A stretch of 64,000 nt of DNA, taken from NCBI GenBank assembly GCA_026990035.1, contig JALSIM010000005.1:211865-275864 (forward strand), in the 5' to 3' direction. Under the pieces are notes generated by a model, which saw only the letters and a list, made by a program, of their open reading frames with translations, was not told the origin of the DNA and did not search any database. Positions 9,305 through 18,209 of the stretch are shown piece by piece; the stretch's first letter is position 1, and each line of letters begins with the position of its first letter. The position numbers and the translations under genes were made by a program. This stretch comes from Alphaproteobacteria bacterium. GTDB taxonomy: Bacteria > Pseudomonadota > Alphaproteobacteria > Geminicoccales > Geminicoccaceae.

Positions 9305-10544
9305 GAGAACCGGCGGGACCGTCCCGCCGCCGGGCCGGGGATCGGCCGGCGAGCACCGGCAGGGCCACCCGCAGGAGGGCGAGGAGCCGTTCGGCGGCCG
9401 CCCGGCCGACGGCCAGGGTCTCGGCGTGCGAAAGCGGACCCGGGGCGAGACCCGCGGCGGGATTGGTGACGATCGCGAGGGCCGCCACCCGGAGACCGAA
9501 ATGGCGGGCGGCGATCGCTTCGGGGACCAGCGACATGCCGACCACGTCGGCCCCGAGAACCCGGAACGCCCGGATCTCGGCCGGGGTTTCGAAGCAGGGG
9601 CCGAGGGTCGCGAGATAGGTTCCCGCCTCCAAGGGAACACCGGCTCTCGCGGCCGCCGCCGCCAGTACCGCAGCCGCTGCCTCGTCGTAGACCGTCGAAA
9701 GATCGAGAAACGGCGGCCCCTCGGCATCGGCGAGGCCGAGGAGCGGGTTGCGGCCCTGGAAATTGATGTGGTCGCGCACCAGCAGGAGCGATCCCGGCCC
9801 GAGATCGGGCCGCAGCGAGCCCACCGCATTGGTCACGATGAGGAGCCGGCAATCGAGATCCCGCAGCGTGCGGATCATCGGCAGCACCGCCGCCGCTCCC
9901 TTCCCCTCGTAGAGATGGACCCGCCCGCTGAGGCACAGCAGCGGCACCTCCTCGAGGGTCCCGATCACCACCTCCCCGGCATGGCCGGCGACCGTCGGCC
10001 GCGGAAAGCCCTCGAGCTCAGCGTAGGGGATCCGCACGGGCTCCGCCAGCGCCTCGGCGATCGCCCCGAGCCCGGAGCCCAGGAGCAGCGCCACGCCGCC
10101 CCGCCAGCCGGGCGCCCGTGCCCGGATCCTCGCCGCCGCATCCTCCCCCTTCCCGTCATTGCCGGAGCTCGCCAGAGCGAAGGCTCTCGGTAGAAGTTCC
10201 GCCAAGGTCGCCGTCTCGACGACGCCGCCGGTGCCCGCCATGTGTATCCGCGCTTCCGGCGGCGCGAATTCGGCGATCTTCTGGCGGCAGCCGCCGCAGG
10301 GTGCGCAGGGCTCGGCTCCGCCGAGAACCAGGATTTCGCGGATCCGCCGTTCGCCCGCCGCCACCATGGCGGCGATGGCCGCCGCCTCGGCGCAGAGCCC
10401 CTCGGGATGGGCCGCGTTCTCGATGTTGCATCCGACGTGGATCCGGCCTCCGGCGGTGCGCAGCGCGGCACCGACGGAAAAACCCGAATAGGGTGCCCAG
10501 GCCCGCCGGCGGACCCGGCGGGCGGCCTCGAGGAGATCCTTCAT
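9282..10544 (-). CDS. cytidine deaminase-purine nucleoside phosphorylase fusion
   Basis: One uninterrupted 420-residue frame holds two enzymes. Residues 1-~130 are a complete homotetrameric-type cytidine deaminase: zinc ligands C51, C80 and C83 and the catalytic glutamate E53 in CAEAAAI and PCAPCGGC. Residues ~135-400 are a class II purine nucleoside phosphorylase: GSGLG near 156-160, GRVHLYEG near 207-214, GPCFET 315-320, GMS 336-338 and VTN 359-361, the last typical of guanosine/inosine enzymes. The linker is only about ten residues. The reading frame continues upstream to 10760, but ATG 10544 overlaps the permease stop (ATGA) and starts at the deaminase. Cdd and PNP are normally separate proteins, so the fusion is notable. 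The role is breakdown of nucleosides imported by the adjacent transporter. Confidence 0.88.
   Translation of the reverse strand: MKDLLEAARRVRRRAWAPYSGFSVGAALRTAGGRIHVGCNIENAAHPEGLCAEAAAIAAMVAAGERRIREILVLGGAEPCAPCGGCRQKIAEFAPPEARIHMAGTGGVVETATLAELLPRAFALASSGNDGKGEDAAARIRARAPGWRGGVALLLGSGLGAIAEALAEPVRIPYAELEGFPRPTVAGHAGEVVIGTLEEVPLLCLSGRVHLYEGKGAAAVLPMIRTLRDLDCRLLIVTNAVGSLRPDLGPGSLLLVRDHINFQGRNPLLGLADAEGPPFLDLSTVYDEAAAAVLAAAAARAGVPLEAGTYLATLGPCFETPAEIRAFRVLGADVVGMSLVPEAIAARHFGLRVAALAIVTNPAAGLAPGPLSHAETLAVGRAAAERLLALLRVALPVLAGRSPARRRDGPAGSPTAPPGG
9311..9329. terminator. GC hairpin after the small membrane protein gene
   Basis: CGGCGGGA (9311-9318) pairs perfectly with TCCCGCCG (9322-9329) across a three-base loop, seven bases after the stop at 9304. 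There is no T-tract, so it may be a Rho-type or processing hairpin. It lies within the coding end of the opposing Cdd-PNP gene, in a low-complexity Pro/Arg/Gly tail. Confidence 0.35.
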
Positions 10545-11515
10545 CGCTCCTTCACATAGGGTTGTCCGATCGCCTTCGGGGCGACGGCACGGCCGACGAA
10601 ACCCGCCAGCAGGAGAATGGTCAGCAGATAGGGAATGGCCTGGATGGCCTCCGTCGGGATGGTGCCGACGAGCGGCACCTCGACCCCCTGGAGGCGCGCC
10701 TGCACCGCGTCGGCGAAGGCGAACAGGAGACAGGCGAGCAGGGCCGGCAGCGGCCGCCACTTGCCGAAGATGAGGGCGGCCAGCGCCAGATAGCCCTTGC
10801 CTGCGGTCATGTCGCGCAGGAAGGAGGCGTTCTGGGCGACCGACAGATAGGCGCCGGCGATCCCGGTCAGCACCCCGGCGACGATCAGCGCCCGGTAGCG
10901 CATCCAGGCCACCGAGATGCCCGCCGTGTCCACCGCCTCCGGGCTCTCGCCGACGGCCCGCAGGCGCAGGCCGAAGCGGCTGCGGTAGAGCACCCAGGCC
11001 ACGAGCGGTACCGCGAGCAGGGCCAGATAGACGAGGATGTTGTGGCCGGAGAGGAGCTCGGCGTAGATCGGCCCGATCACCGGCACCTCGCGGATCTCCT
11101 CGGCGAACGGCAGGGTGAGCGGCCGGAAGCGCGCACCCTCGGCGGTCACCGGAATCCGTCCGGCCTGGCCGAACCAGGCATCGGCGAGGGTCGGCCCGAG
11201 ACCCGCCACCATGATGTTGAGGGCCATCCCGGAGACCACCTGATCGCCGCGGTTGGTGATCGAGGCGAAACCGTGGACGAGAGCCAGGAAGACGGCGAAG
11301 CCGATGGCCGCGAACAGCCCCGCGAAGGCCGAGCCGGTGAGCTGGGCGGCGGCGGCGGCGGCGAAGGCCCCGCCCAGCATCTTGCCTTCGAGGGCGATGT
11401 TCACCACTCCCGAACGCTCGGAGAAAAGGCCGGCCAAGGCGGCCAGCACCAGCGGCGTCGCCAGCCGCAGGGTACTGTCGGCGAGCAGCAGGACCTGGAG
11501 GAAGAGATCGTTCAT
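10541..11515 (-). CDS. nucleoside ABC transporter permease (NupQ/YufQ type)
   Basis: A 324-residue inner-membrane protein with about eight to ten hydrophobic helices, of the BPD_transp_2 family. GLFSERSGVVNIALEGKML near the N-terminus is the family signature. It pairs with the second permease to form the channel of a BMP-type nucleoside importer, with the ATPase and binding protein upstream on the same strand. It starts at ATG 11515, five bases after the stop of the other permease, and its own stop overlaps the Cdd-PNP start. The substrate is inferred from the family and the adjacent nucleoside enzymes. Confidence 0.9.
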   Translation of the reverse strand: MNDLFLQVLLLADSTLRLATPLVLAALAGLFSERSGVVNIALEGKMLGGAFAAAAAAQLTGSAFAGLFAAIGFAVFLALVHGFASITNRGDQVVSGMALNIMVAGLGPTLADAWFGQAGRIPVTAEGARFRPLTLPFAEEIREVPVIGPIYAELLSGHNILVYLALLAVPLVAWVLYRSRFGLRLRAVGESPEAVDTAGISVAWMRYRALIVAGVLTGIAGAYLSVAQNASFLRDMTAGKGYLALAALIFGKWRPLPALLACLLFAFADAVQARLQGVEVPLVGTIPTEAIQAIPYLLTILLLAGFVGRAVAPKAIGQPYVKER

Positions 11516-11520
11516 CTTCG

Positions 11521-12624
11521 TCAGACCGGTACCGGACGGGTGCGGACGAACAGCGCCTCCAGGGTCGGGCGGAACATGTGCTCGAGGGCGCCGGCGAAGA
11601 GGATGACCAGCCCCTGGATGACGACGATCATGTCACGGTTGATGCGCGGCATGTCGAAGGCGAGCTCGGCACCACCCTGATAGAGGGCGCCGAACAGAAG
11701 AGCCGCGAGGACCACGCCCAGCGGATGGTTGCGTCCCATGAGCGCCACCGCGATGCCGACGAAGCCGTAGCCGCCGGTGAACCCGAGCACGAGGCGATGC
11801 TGGGCGCCCAGCACCTCGTTGAGGGCCATCATCCCGGCCAGAGCGCCGGCGATGGTCATCACCAGCACGATGTGGGTGGCCGGGGAGATGCCGGCGTAAA
11901 GCGCCGCCGGCTCGCTCCGCCCCACCACCCGGAGCTCGTAGCCGAGACGCAGTTTCCAGACGTAGATCCAGACCAGGAGGGCGCAGAGGAGAGCGATCGG
12001 AAAGGCGAGGTTGAGGGGCGAGCGGCCGATGGCGATGCCGAGCGGCTGGAGCAGACCGTGGAGCTGCGGCAGCCAGACGTTCTCGGCGAAGGTCACGGTC
12101 TCCGGCGCCGACTGGCCGGGCTTGATGATCACGTTGACCAGCAGATAGGTCATGATCGAGGCGGCCACGAAATTGAGCATGATGGTGGTGATCACCGTGT
12201 GGCTGCCGCGTCTGGCCTGCAGCCAGCCCGGGATGAAGCCCCAGATCCCGCCCAGGAGCGCCGCGCCGACGACCGCGAGGGGAATCGCCAGCAGAGGATG
12301 GAGATGGCCGAACCAGAGCGCGGCGAGCGCCACCCCGAGGCCGCCGAGGGCCGCCTGCCCCTCGCCGCCGATGTTGAACAGCCCGGCATGGAAGGCGAGC
12401 GCCACGGCGAGCCCGGTGAAGATGAAATTGGTGGCGTAGAACAGCGTGTAGCCGACCGCCTCGCCGAAGCCGAAGGCGCCGTAGAGGAGGAGCTTCACCG
12501 CGGCGATCGGGTTCTCGCCGAGCAGCAGCACGACGAGACCGGAGACCAGGAAGGCGAGCGAAAGGTTGAGGAACGGCAGCAGCAGATAGTCCGCCCAGAA
12601 GGGCAGCCGTCGCCGGGCCGCCAT
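11521..12624 (-). CDS. nucleoside ABC transporter permease (NupP/YufP type)
   Basis: A 367-residue BPD_transp_2 permease with about ten predicted helices. Blocks such as HAGLFNIGGEGQAALGGLG and GYGFVGIAVALMGRNHPLG are characteristic of the larger permease of BMP/ABC nucleoside importers. ATG 12624 lies one base from the ATPase stop. Its arrangement between ATPase and second permease is the standard order of B. subtilis nupNOPQ-like loci. Confidence 0.91.
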   Translation of the reverse strand: MAARRRLPFWADYLLLPFLNLSLAFLVSGLVVLLLGENPIAAVKLLLYGAFGFGEAVGYTLFYATNFIFTGLAVALAFHAGLFNIGGEGQAALGGLGVALAALWFGHLHPLLAIPLAVVGAALLGGIWGFIPGWLQARRGSHTVITTIMLNFVAASIMTYLLVNVIIKPGQSAPETVTFAENVWLPQLHGLLQPLGIAIGRSPLNLAFPIALLCALLVWIYVWKLRLGYELRVVGRSEPAALYAGISPATHIVLVMTIAGALAGMMALNEVLGAQHRLVLGFTGGYGFVGIAVALMGRNHPLGVVLAALLFGALYQGGAELAFDMPRINRDMIVVIQGLVILFAGALEHMFRPTLEALFVRTRPVPV

Positions 12625-12625
12625 C

Positions 12626-14170
12626 TCAGCCCGCCTCCGCCGTCACGCCGGCCATCAGCAGTCCGAGCCGGCGTTCCTCGGCCTCCTCGGCCGCCATCTC
12701 TCCCATAATGCGCCCGTCGAACATCACCAGGATGCGATCGGCCAGCGACATCACCTCCTCGAGCTCCACGGAGACCAGGAGAATGGCCTTGCCGGCATCG
12801 CGCATCGCCACCAGGCGCCGGTGGATGAACTCGATGGCGCCGATGTCGACGCCGCGGGTGGGCTGCCCCACCAGCAGGAGATCCGGATCGTGTTCGAGCT
12901 CGCGGGCGAGAACCAGTTTCTGCTGATTGCCGCCGGAAAAATCCGCGGCGTGCAGGAAGGGATCGCGGGGCCGCACATCGTAGCGCTCCATCCAGTCGAC
13001 GCAGCCGGCGATCATCCGGCGGCGCCGGAGGAATCCCCCCCGCAGATAGCCGGCGAGCCGCTGGTAGCCGAGGATCGCGTTCTCCCAGGCGGTGAAGCTG
13101 CGCACCAGCCCCATCCGCAGCCGGTCCTCCGGCACATGGCCGAGCCGGCGGGCGCGGGCCCGGGCGGCGTCCTCGACCGGCCGGCCGCGCAGCAGGATCC
13201 GGCCGCGGCTCGGCCGGCGGATCCCGGCGAGCGCCTCGAGGAGCTCCGACTGGCCGTTGCCGGCGACCCCGGCGATGCCGAGGATCTCGCCGGCACGCAC
13301 GGTGAAGCTCACATCCCGCACCCGCGGCACGTCGAAATCGTCGCGCACCTCGAGCCCGGCGACCTCGAGCACCGGCTCGCCGGGTCGGGCGGGGCCCTTC
13401 TCCACCCGCAGGAGCACCTTGCGGCCCACCATCAGCTCCGCCAGCTCCTCGGTGGAGGTTTCGGAGGTCCGCCGGTGGGCCACCATCCGCCCGCCCCGCA
13501 TCACGCTGACATGATCGGTGACGGCCATGATCTCCCGCAGCTTGTGGGTGATCAGGACCACCGTGCGGCCCTGTTCGCGGAGATTTTCGAGAATCCGGAA
13601 CAGATGGTCCGCTTCCTGGGGGGTGAGCACCCCGGTCGGCTCGTCGAGCACCAGGATGTGGGCGCCGCGGAACAGGGCCTTCAGGATCTCCACCCGCTGC
13701 TGCACCCCCACCGGCAGGTCCCGGACCACCGCGTCGAGATCGACTTCGAGGCCGTAGTCCCGCTCGATCGCCTCGATCTCGCGGCGGGCGCGGGCGATGC
13801 CCGCCTCCAAGGTGAACCCCCCTTCGGCGCCGAGCAGCAGATTTTCGAGGACCGTGAACGGTTCCACCAGCATGAAATGCTGATGGACCATGCCGATCCC
13901 GGCGCGGATCGCATCCAGGGGCGACCGGATGCGCCGCGGCCGGCCGTCGACGAGAATGCGCCCCGCATCCGGCTGGTAGAAGCCGTAGAGGATGTTCATC
14001 AGGGTCGATTTGCCGGCCCCGTTCTCGCCGACGATGCCGTGGATGGTGCCGGCGGCGACCGCGAGATCCACCTCGCGGTTGGCCTGCACGGGACCGAAGC
14101 TCTTGCAGATCCCGCGCAGCTCGACCGCGGGGGTCTCGTCCACCCCCGCGGCCGCGGCCTCCGCCCCCAT
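12626..14170 (-). CDS. nucleoside ABC transporter ATPase (double-domain)
   Basis: A 514-residue protein with two fused ABC ATPase domains, as in sugar and nucleoside importers (NupO/YufO). The first domain has Walker A GENGAGKST (about 52-60) and Walker B ILVLDEPTGVL. In the second, Walker A is altered to GVAGNGQSELLEAL and the signature reads FSGGNQQKLVLAREL, with GQPTRGVDIGA following. A degenerate second Walker A is normal for this family. It powers import through the two permeases encoded next. It starts 13 bases after the binding-protein stop. Confidence 0.93.
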   Translation of the reverse strand: MGAEAAAAGVDETPAVELRGICKSFGPVQANREVDLAVAAGTIHGIVGENGAGKSTLMNILYGFYQPDAGRILVDGRPRRIRSPLDAIRAGIGMVHQHFMLVEPFTVLENLLLGAEGGFTLEAGIARARREIEAIERDYGLEVDLDAVVRDLPVGVQQRVEILKALFRGAHILVLDEPTGVLTPQEADHLFRILENLREQGRTVVLITHKLREIMAVTDHVSVMRGGRMVAHRRTSETSTEELAELMVGRKVLLRVEKGPARPGEPVLEVAGLEVRDDFDVPRVRDVSFTVRAGEILGIAGVAGNGQSELLEALAGIRRPSRGRILLRGRPVEDAARARARRLGHVPEDRLRMGLVRSFTAWENAILGYQRLAGYLRGGFLRRRRMIAGCVDWMERYDVRPRDPFLHAADFSGGNQQKLVLARELEHDPDLLLVGQPTRGVDIGAIEFIHRRLVAMRDAGKAILLVSVELEEVMSLADRILVMFDGRIMGEMAAEEAEERRLGLLMAGVTAEAG

Positions 14171-14183
14171 CGGCGGCGGTCCG

Positions 14184-15173
14184 CTACTGCTTCATGGTCG
14201 AATAGTAGTCCTCGACGACGAGCTCGCCGGCGATGATGCGTTCCCGCGCCTCTTCGAGCCTGGCCCGCATCTCGGCGGTCAGCAGATCCTCGTTGCATTC
14301 GTCCACGGCGTAGTCGACGCCCTGCTCGGCGAGCCCGAGAGCCCGGGTTCCCGCCTGCCAGGTGCCGTCGCGCGCCGATGTGAAGGCCTTGTAGACGGCG
14401 ACATCGACCCGCTTGAGCATCGAGGTGAGGACATGGCCGGGCTGGATGCAGTTCTGGTTGCTGTCCACGCCGATGGCGAGCTTGTCACGGTCGGCCGCCG
14501 CCTGCAGCACACCGAGTCCGGTGCCGCCGGCCGCCGCGTACACCACGTCGGCGCCGCGGTCGAACTGGCTGATGGCGAGCTCCGCCCCCTTGGCCGGATC
14601 GTTCCAGGCGGCCGGCGTGTTGCCGGTCATGTTGACGAACAGCTCGGCATCCGGGTTCACGTATTCGATGCCCTGCTCGTAGCCGTAGGCGAAGTTGCGG
14701 ATGAGGGGGATGTCCATGCCGCCGATGAAGCCCAGCTTGCCGGTCCCGGAGGCGAGGGCGGCGGCCATGCCGACGAGGAAGGAGCCTTCGTGCTCCTTGA
14801 ACACCACCGACTGGATGTTGGGCTTCTCGACCACCGAATCGATGATCACGAACTTGGTGTCCGGATATTCGGCGGCCACCGCCTCGAGCGGGGTGGCGAA
14901 GGCGAACCCGACCGCCACCACCACATCGGCGCCCTTGCGGGCCATCCGGCGCAGGGCCTGGTCGCGCTGGGCCTCGTTGGTGACCTCGAACTCGAGATAG
15001 GCGATTCCGGTCTCCTTCCTGAATTTCTCCGCCCCGTTGTAGGCGGCCTCGTTGAAGGATTTGTCGAACTTGCCGCCCATGTCGAAAATGATGGCCGGCT
15101 TGAACTCCTGGGCCTGCAGACCGCCGGCGAACAGGATCGCTCCGGCGAACAGAGCGGCGGTGATCCTCGGCAT
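14184..15173 (-). CDS. BMP-family nucleoside-binding lipoprotein-like periplasmic protein
   Basis: A 329-residue periplasmic binding protein of the Bmp/Med/NupN family. ATG 15173 gives a signal peptide of about 21 residues ending near GGLQAQ; no lipobox cysteine is visible, so the protein is probably soluble in the periplasm. The family hallmark is IIFDMGGKFDKSFNEAAYNGA, and ligand-pocket blocks such as SYLV-type loops and GGTGLGVLQAA follow. It is first in the operon and supplies purine or pyrimidine nucleosides to the ABC complex. The frame is open to 15245, but the extra N-terminus destroys the signal peptide. Confidence 0.92.
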   Translation of the reverse strand: MPRITAALFAGAILFAGGLQAQEFKPAIIFDMGGKFDKSFNEAAYNGAEKFRKETGIAYLEFEVTNEAQRDQALRRMARKGADVVVAVGFAFATPLEAVAAEYPDTKFVIIDSVVEKPNIQSVVFKEHEGSFLVGMAAALASGTGKLGFIGGMDIPLIRNFAYGYEQGIEYVNPDAELFVNMTGNTPAAWNDPAKGAELAISQFDRGADVVYAAAGGTGLGVLQAAADRDKLAIGVDSNQNCIQPGHVLTSMLKRVDVAVYKAFTSARDGTWQAGTRALGLAEQGVDYAVDECNEDLLTAEMRARLEEARERIIAGELVVEDYYSTMKQ

Positions 15174-15374
15174 GATCCCTCCCGGATTGGTCGGTGGCGG
15201 AACTCTCCCCGGCCCCCACGGTACGGCCGCGGCGCAAAAAAGCAAAGGCTCGGCGACCCGCCCCGCCCTCCGCCACGGCGGAGGAGTGACGCCCCGGCCT
15301 TTCCGCCGCCGCCGTCACGCCCTAACTGTGGAGCGGCAGCGGAAGACAGCGTGCACAGGGGAGCGGACGGACGG

Positions 15375-16328
15375 ATGGCCCAGGCACAGGAGACCGAAGC
15401 GGGCGGCAGGCGCGGGCTCGGCAGGCGGATTCTCGCCCTGCCGCTGATCCTGCTGCTGCTGGTCTTTCTCTACTACGCCGTCGGCATGATGGTCGTTCAC
15501 GAGATCGACGACGATCCCGATTTCGCCGCGACGGTGGAGGTGCCGCCGGGCGGCTCGGCGGCGGTGGCCCTGGCCGCCGCCCTGATCGAGCGCGAGGTCG
15601 ATCGCAACCGCTGGGTGGGCAACGATCCGCTGTTCCTGCCCGGTGCCCTGCTCGACAACATGCCCGCCTATCAGTCGGGCATCATCTACGCGCTGTCGCG
15701 GTTCGCGATCGAGCTCACCGACGAACTCGCCCGGGTGCGCGGCTCGAGCCAGATCGACCCCGATGCCGACGCGGCCGCCGGACGTCTCAAGTATCCGGGT
15801 GACGTGTGGATCTTCGAATGGTCGACGACGCCGGTGCAGCCGAGTTCGGAAAGCCAGTACCGCAAGGCGATGGAAGCCCTGCGCCGCTACAACGAACGGC
15901 TGGCCGGCGGCCAGGCGGTGTTCGATCGCCGGACCGACAATCTGCTGGCGACCCTCGACCGGATCGCCTCCGATCTCGGCTCCGCCTCGGCCCTGCTGGC
16001 GGAGCGCATCGACCTCGGCGGCCGCCGCTGGCTCGATCTCGAGGCCGACGACGTGTTCTACGCCACCAAGGGGCGGCTCTACGCCTACTATCTCCTCCTC
16101 CAGGGGCTGGGGCGCGATTTCGCCGAGGTCATCAGGGAGCGCAATCTGGAGAAGGCCTGGGAGCAGATGCTCGACACCCTGCGGGACGCCTCCCTGCTGA
16201 TGCCCTGGGTGGTCGCCAACGGCGATATGGACGGACAGTTGCTGCCGAACCATCTTGCCGCCCAAGGGTTCCTTCTTCTGCGTGGACGAACGCAGTTGCG
16301 CGAGGTAACCAATATCCTGCTCAAATAG
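15375..16328 (+). CDS. DUF2333 family membrane-anchored protein
   Basis: A 317-residue member of DUF2333, a family common in alpha- and gammaproteobacteria with no known role. Residues ~18-42 form one membrane helix (LPLILLLLVFLYYAVGMMV). The rest, including NDPLFLPGALLDNMP, GRLKYPGDVWIF and AQGFLLLRGRTQLREV, is conserved family sequence expected in the periplasm. ATG 15375 is chosen; GTG 15351 is a possible longer start. It is divergent from the nucleoside operon with about 200 bases between the starts, which must hold promoters in both directions; I see only weak candidates there. Confidence 0.85.
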   Translation: MAQAQETEAGGRRGLGRRILALPLILLLLVFLYYAVGMMVVHEIDDDPDFAATVEVPPGGSAAVALAAALIEREVDRNRWVGNDPLFLPGALLDNMPAYQSGIIYALSRFAIELTDELARVRGSSQIDPDADAAAGRLKYPGDVWIFEWSTTPVQPSSESQYRKAMEALRRYNERLAGGQAVFDRRTDNLLATLDRIASDLGSASALLAERIDLGGRRWLDLEADDVFYATKGRLYAYYLLLQGLGRDFAEVIRERNLEKAWEQMLDTLRDASLLMPWVVANGDMDGQLLPNHLAAQGFLLLRGRTQLREVTNILLK

Positions 16329-16367
16329 GGTGACCGACCCGACCGGTCGCCCGCAGGGGGACGGATC

Positions 16368-16934
16368 ATGTTCATCCAGACCGAGCCGACGCCGAATCCG
16401 GCGACCCTCAAGTTCCTCCCGGGCAAGGACGTCTCGCCCGAGGCGACGCTCGATTTCACCGATCCCGAGGAGGCCGCGCGTCTGTCGCCGCTGGCCCGGC
16501 GCATCTTCGCGGTGGGCGGGATCGTCGGCGTCCATCTCGGGGGCGATTTCGTGAGCGTCACCAAATCCGAGGCCGAGGACTGGTATCTCCTCAAGCCGGC
16601 GGTCCTGGGCGCGATCATGGAGCACTATCTCTCCGGCGATCCGACGGTGGCGCCGGAAGCTCTCGAGCGGCACCGCGACGCCGAGGCCCGACCGGCCGAG
16701 GAAGACGCGACGGTGCGGGCGATCCGCGAGCTGATCGACACCCGGGTGCGGCCGGTGGTGGCGCGCGACGGCGGCGACATCGTCTTCCACGGCTTCGAGC
16801 GGGGCGTCGTCTATCTGCATCTGCGGGGTGCCTGTTCGGGCTGTCCCAGCGCCGTCGTCACCCTCAAGAACGGCATCGAGAACCTCCTCAAGTACTATGT
16901 GCCGGAGGTGGTCGAGGTGCGGGCCGTGTCCTGA
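16368..16934 (+). CDS. NifU/Nfu-type Fe-S cluster scaffold protein
   Basis: A 188-residue Nfu protein that carries and delivers [4Fe-4S] clusters. It has an Nfu_N domain (about 1-90, MFIQTEPTPNPATLKF at the start) and a C-terminal NifU domain (about 110-185) with the cluster-binding CSGCPS (CxxC). This two-domain form is typical of alphaproteobacteria and mitochondria. The gene starts 39 bases after the DUF2333 gene and is followed after 14 bases by tsaB. Fe-S clients in the window include IspG and MiaB. Confidence 0.93.
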   Translation: MFIQTEPTPNPATLKFLPGKDVSPEATLDFTDPEEAARLSPLARRIFAVGGIVGVHLGGDFVSVTKSEAEDWYLLKPAVLGAIMEHYLSGDPTVAPEALERHRDAEARPAEEDATVRAIRELIDTRVRPVVARDGGDIVFHGFERGVVYLHLRGACSGCPSAVVTLKNGIENLLKYYVPEVVEVRAVS

Positions 16935-16948
16935 CGGGCGGAAGCCGA

Positions 16949-17635
16949 GTGGCCCTGCTCGCATTCGACTGTTCCTTGCGCCGGTTTTCGGCCGTTCTCC
17001 TCGATCGTCGGGGAGCCGAACTCGGGGCGTCGCGGCGCGGCGCCGGCGAATGGCGCGGCGAGGAGATCGTCGCCCTGCTGGACGAGCTTTGCCGGCGTCA
17101 CGACCGCGACTGGAACGCTCTCGAGGCGTTGGCGGCGACGGTGGGTCCGGGCAGCTTCACCGGGGTGCGCACGGCGGTGGCGGTGGTCCGCGCCCTGGCC
17201 CTCGCCACCGGGCTGCCGGTCCATCCGGTGGGAACCCTCGAGGTGCTGGCGTCGAGCGTCCGGGAGCGGGCCGGTGACCGTCCCCTGACGGCGATCCTCC
17301 CCGGCAAGCGCGGCCATCTCTACTTCCAGCCGTTCGCTGCCGACGCCGTGCCGCTCGCTGCGCCGGCGTCGGTCGCCGCGGCCGAACTCCTGCCGCGGAT
17401 CCCGGCCGCCGCCGTCGTGGTGACCCCCGAGCCGGAGCCGCTCGCGGCGCTCCTCGGCACCCGACACGAGATCCTCGAAGGGGCGCCGGATGCGCGGGCG
17501 GTGGCGCTGCTGGCCCGGCGCCGGCGGGCCGCCGGCGAACGCGGGCTCGCCGGTCACCGGATCGAACCGCTCTATCTGCGGGCCGCCGATGCCGATCCCC
17601 GTGCCGGCCGTCCGCTCGTCGCGCTCGCCGAGTGA
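16949..17635 (+). CDS. tsaB: tRNA threonylcarbamoyladenosine biosynthesis protein TsaB
   Basis: A 228-residue ASKHA-fold protein that partners TsaD and TsaE in making t6A37 of ANN-decoding tRNAs. N-terminal LLAFDCSLRRFSAVLLD and VGPGSFTGVRTAVAVVRALA near residue 65 are diagnostic. The start is GTG 16949. The stop lies three bases before rimI, the conserved tsaB-rimI pair. The C-terminal half is variable, as usual for TsaB. Confidence 0.92.
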   Translation: MALLAFDCSLRRFSAVLLDRRGAELGASRRGAGEWRGEEIVALLDELCRRHDRDWNALEALAATVGPGSFTGVRTAVAVVRALALATGLPVHPVGTLEVLASSVRERAGDRPLTAILPGKRGHLYFQPFAADAVPLAAPASVAAAELLPRIPAAAVVVTPEPEPLAALLGTRHEILEGAPDARAVALLARRRRAAGERGLAGHRIEPLYLRAADADPRAGRPLVALAE

Positions 17636-17638
17636 GCG

Positions 17639-18190
17639 ATGCTGGCACTCAACCGGCCGGGACAGGTCAGCATCAAGACGGTCGGCCCGTTCGACATCGG
17701 CCGGGTGGCGCGCCTCCACCGGAGCTGCTTCGCCGAGGGCTGGAGCCGCGGCGATCTCGCCCATCTCCTCGCGACCCCCGGCGGCTTCGGCCTCATCGCC
17801 CGCCTGTTCGACCGCAAGCTCGCGGGCATCGACGCCATGCGCGGCGTCGGCTTCGCCATCTGCCGGGTGACGGGCAGCGAGAGCGAGCTGCTGTCGATCG
17901 GCGTCAGCCCCGCCTATCGCCGCCGCGGCATCGCCTGCAGCCTCCTGCGGGTGGCGATGGAACGCTGCCTCCTCGCCGGGGCCCGTTCGATGTTCCTCGA
18001 GGTGGCCACCGACAACGTTGCGGCGCAGAAACTCTACGAGGCGCACGGCTTTCAGCGGGTCGGCCTGCGTCCCGACTACTATCAGCACGCCGACGGCAGC
18101 CGAAGCAACGCCTACACCATGCGCTGCGACCTCTACCGGAGCTGCGGCACCGCCCCGGCCGTCGAGACAGGTCGAGACGAGACGCGTTAA
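17639..18190 (+). CDS. rimI: ribosomal-protein-alanine N-acetyltransferase (GNAT)
   Basis: A 183-residue GNAT enzyme. The acetyl-CoA loop is SPAYRRRGIACSLL (about residues 92-105), followed by LEVATDNVAAQKLYEAHGFQRVG, the RimI signature; RimI acetylates the N-terminal alanine of ribosomal protein bS18. It is longer than E. coli RimI (148 residues) through an N-terminal extension and an insertion around residues 45-60. The tight coupling to tsaB supports the assignment; a broader substrate range is possible. The last codons lie in an imperfect repeat (GAGACGCGTTAA twice, 18179-18202). Confidence 0.85.
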   Translation: MLALNRPGQVSIKTVGPFDIGRVARLHRSCFAEGWSRGDLAHLLATPGGFGLIARLFDRKLAGIDAMRGVGFAICRVTGSESELLSIGVSPAYRRRGIACSLLRVAMERCLLAGARSMFLEVATDNVAAQKLYEAHGFQRVGLRPDYYQHADGSRSNAYTMRCDLYRSCGTAPAVETGRDETR

Positions 18191-18209
18191 CGAGACGCGT
18201 TAAATTGTC

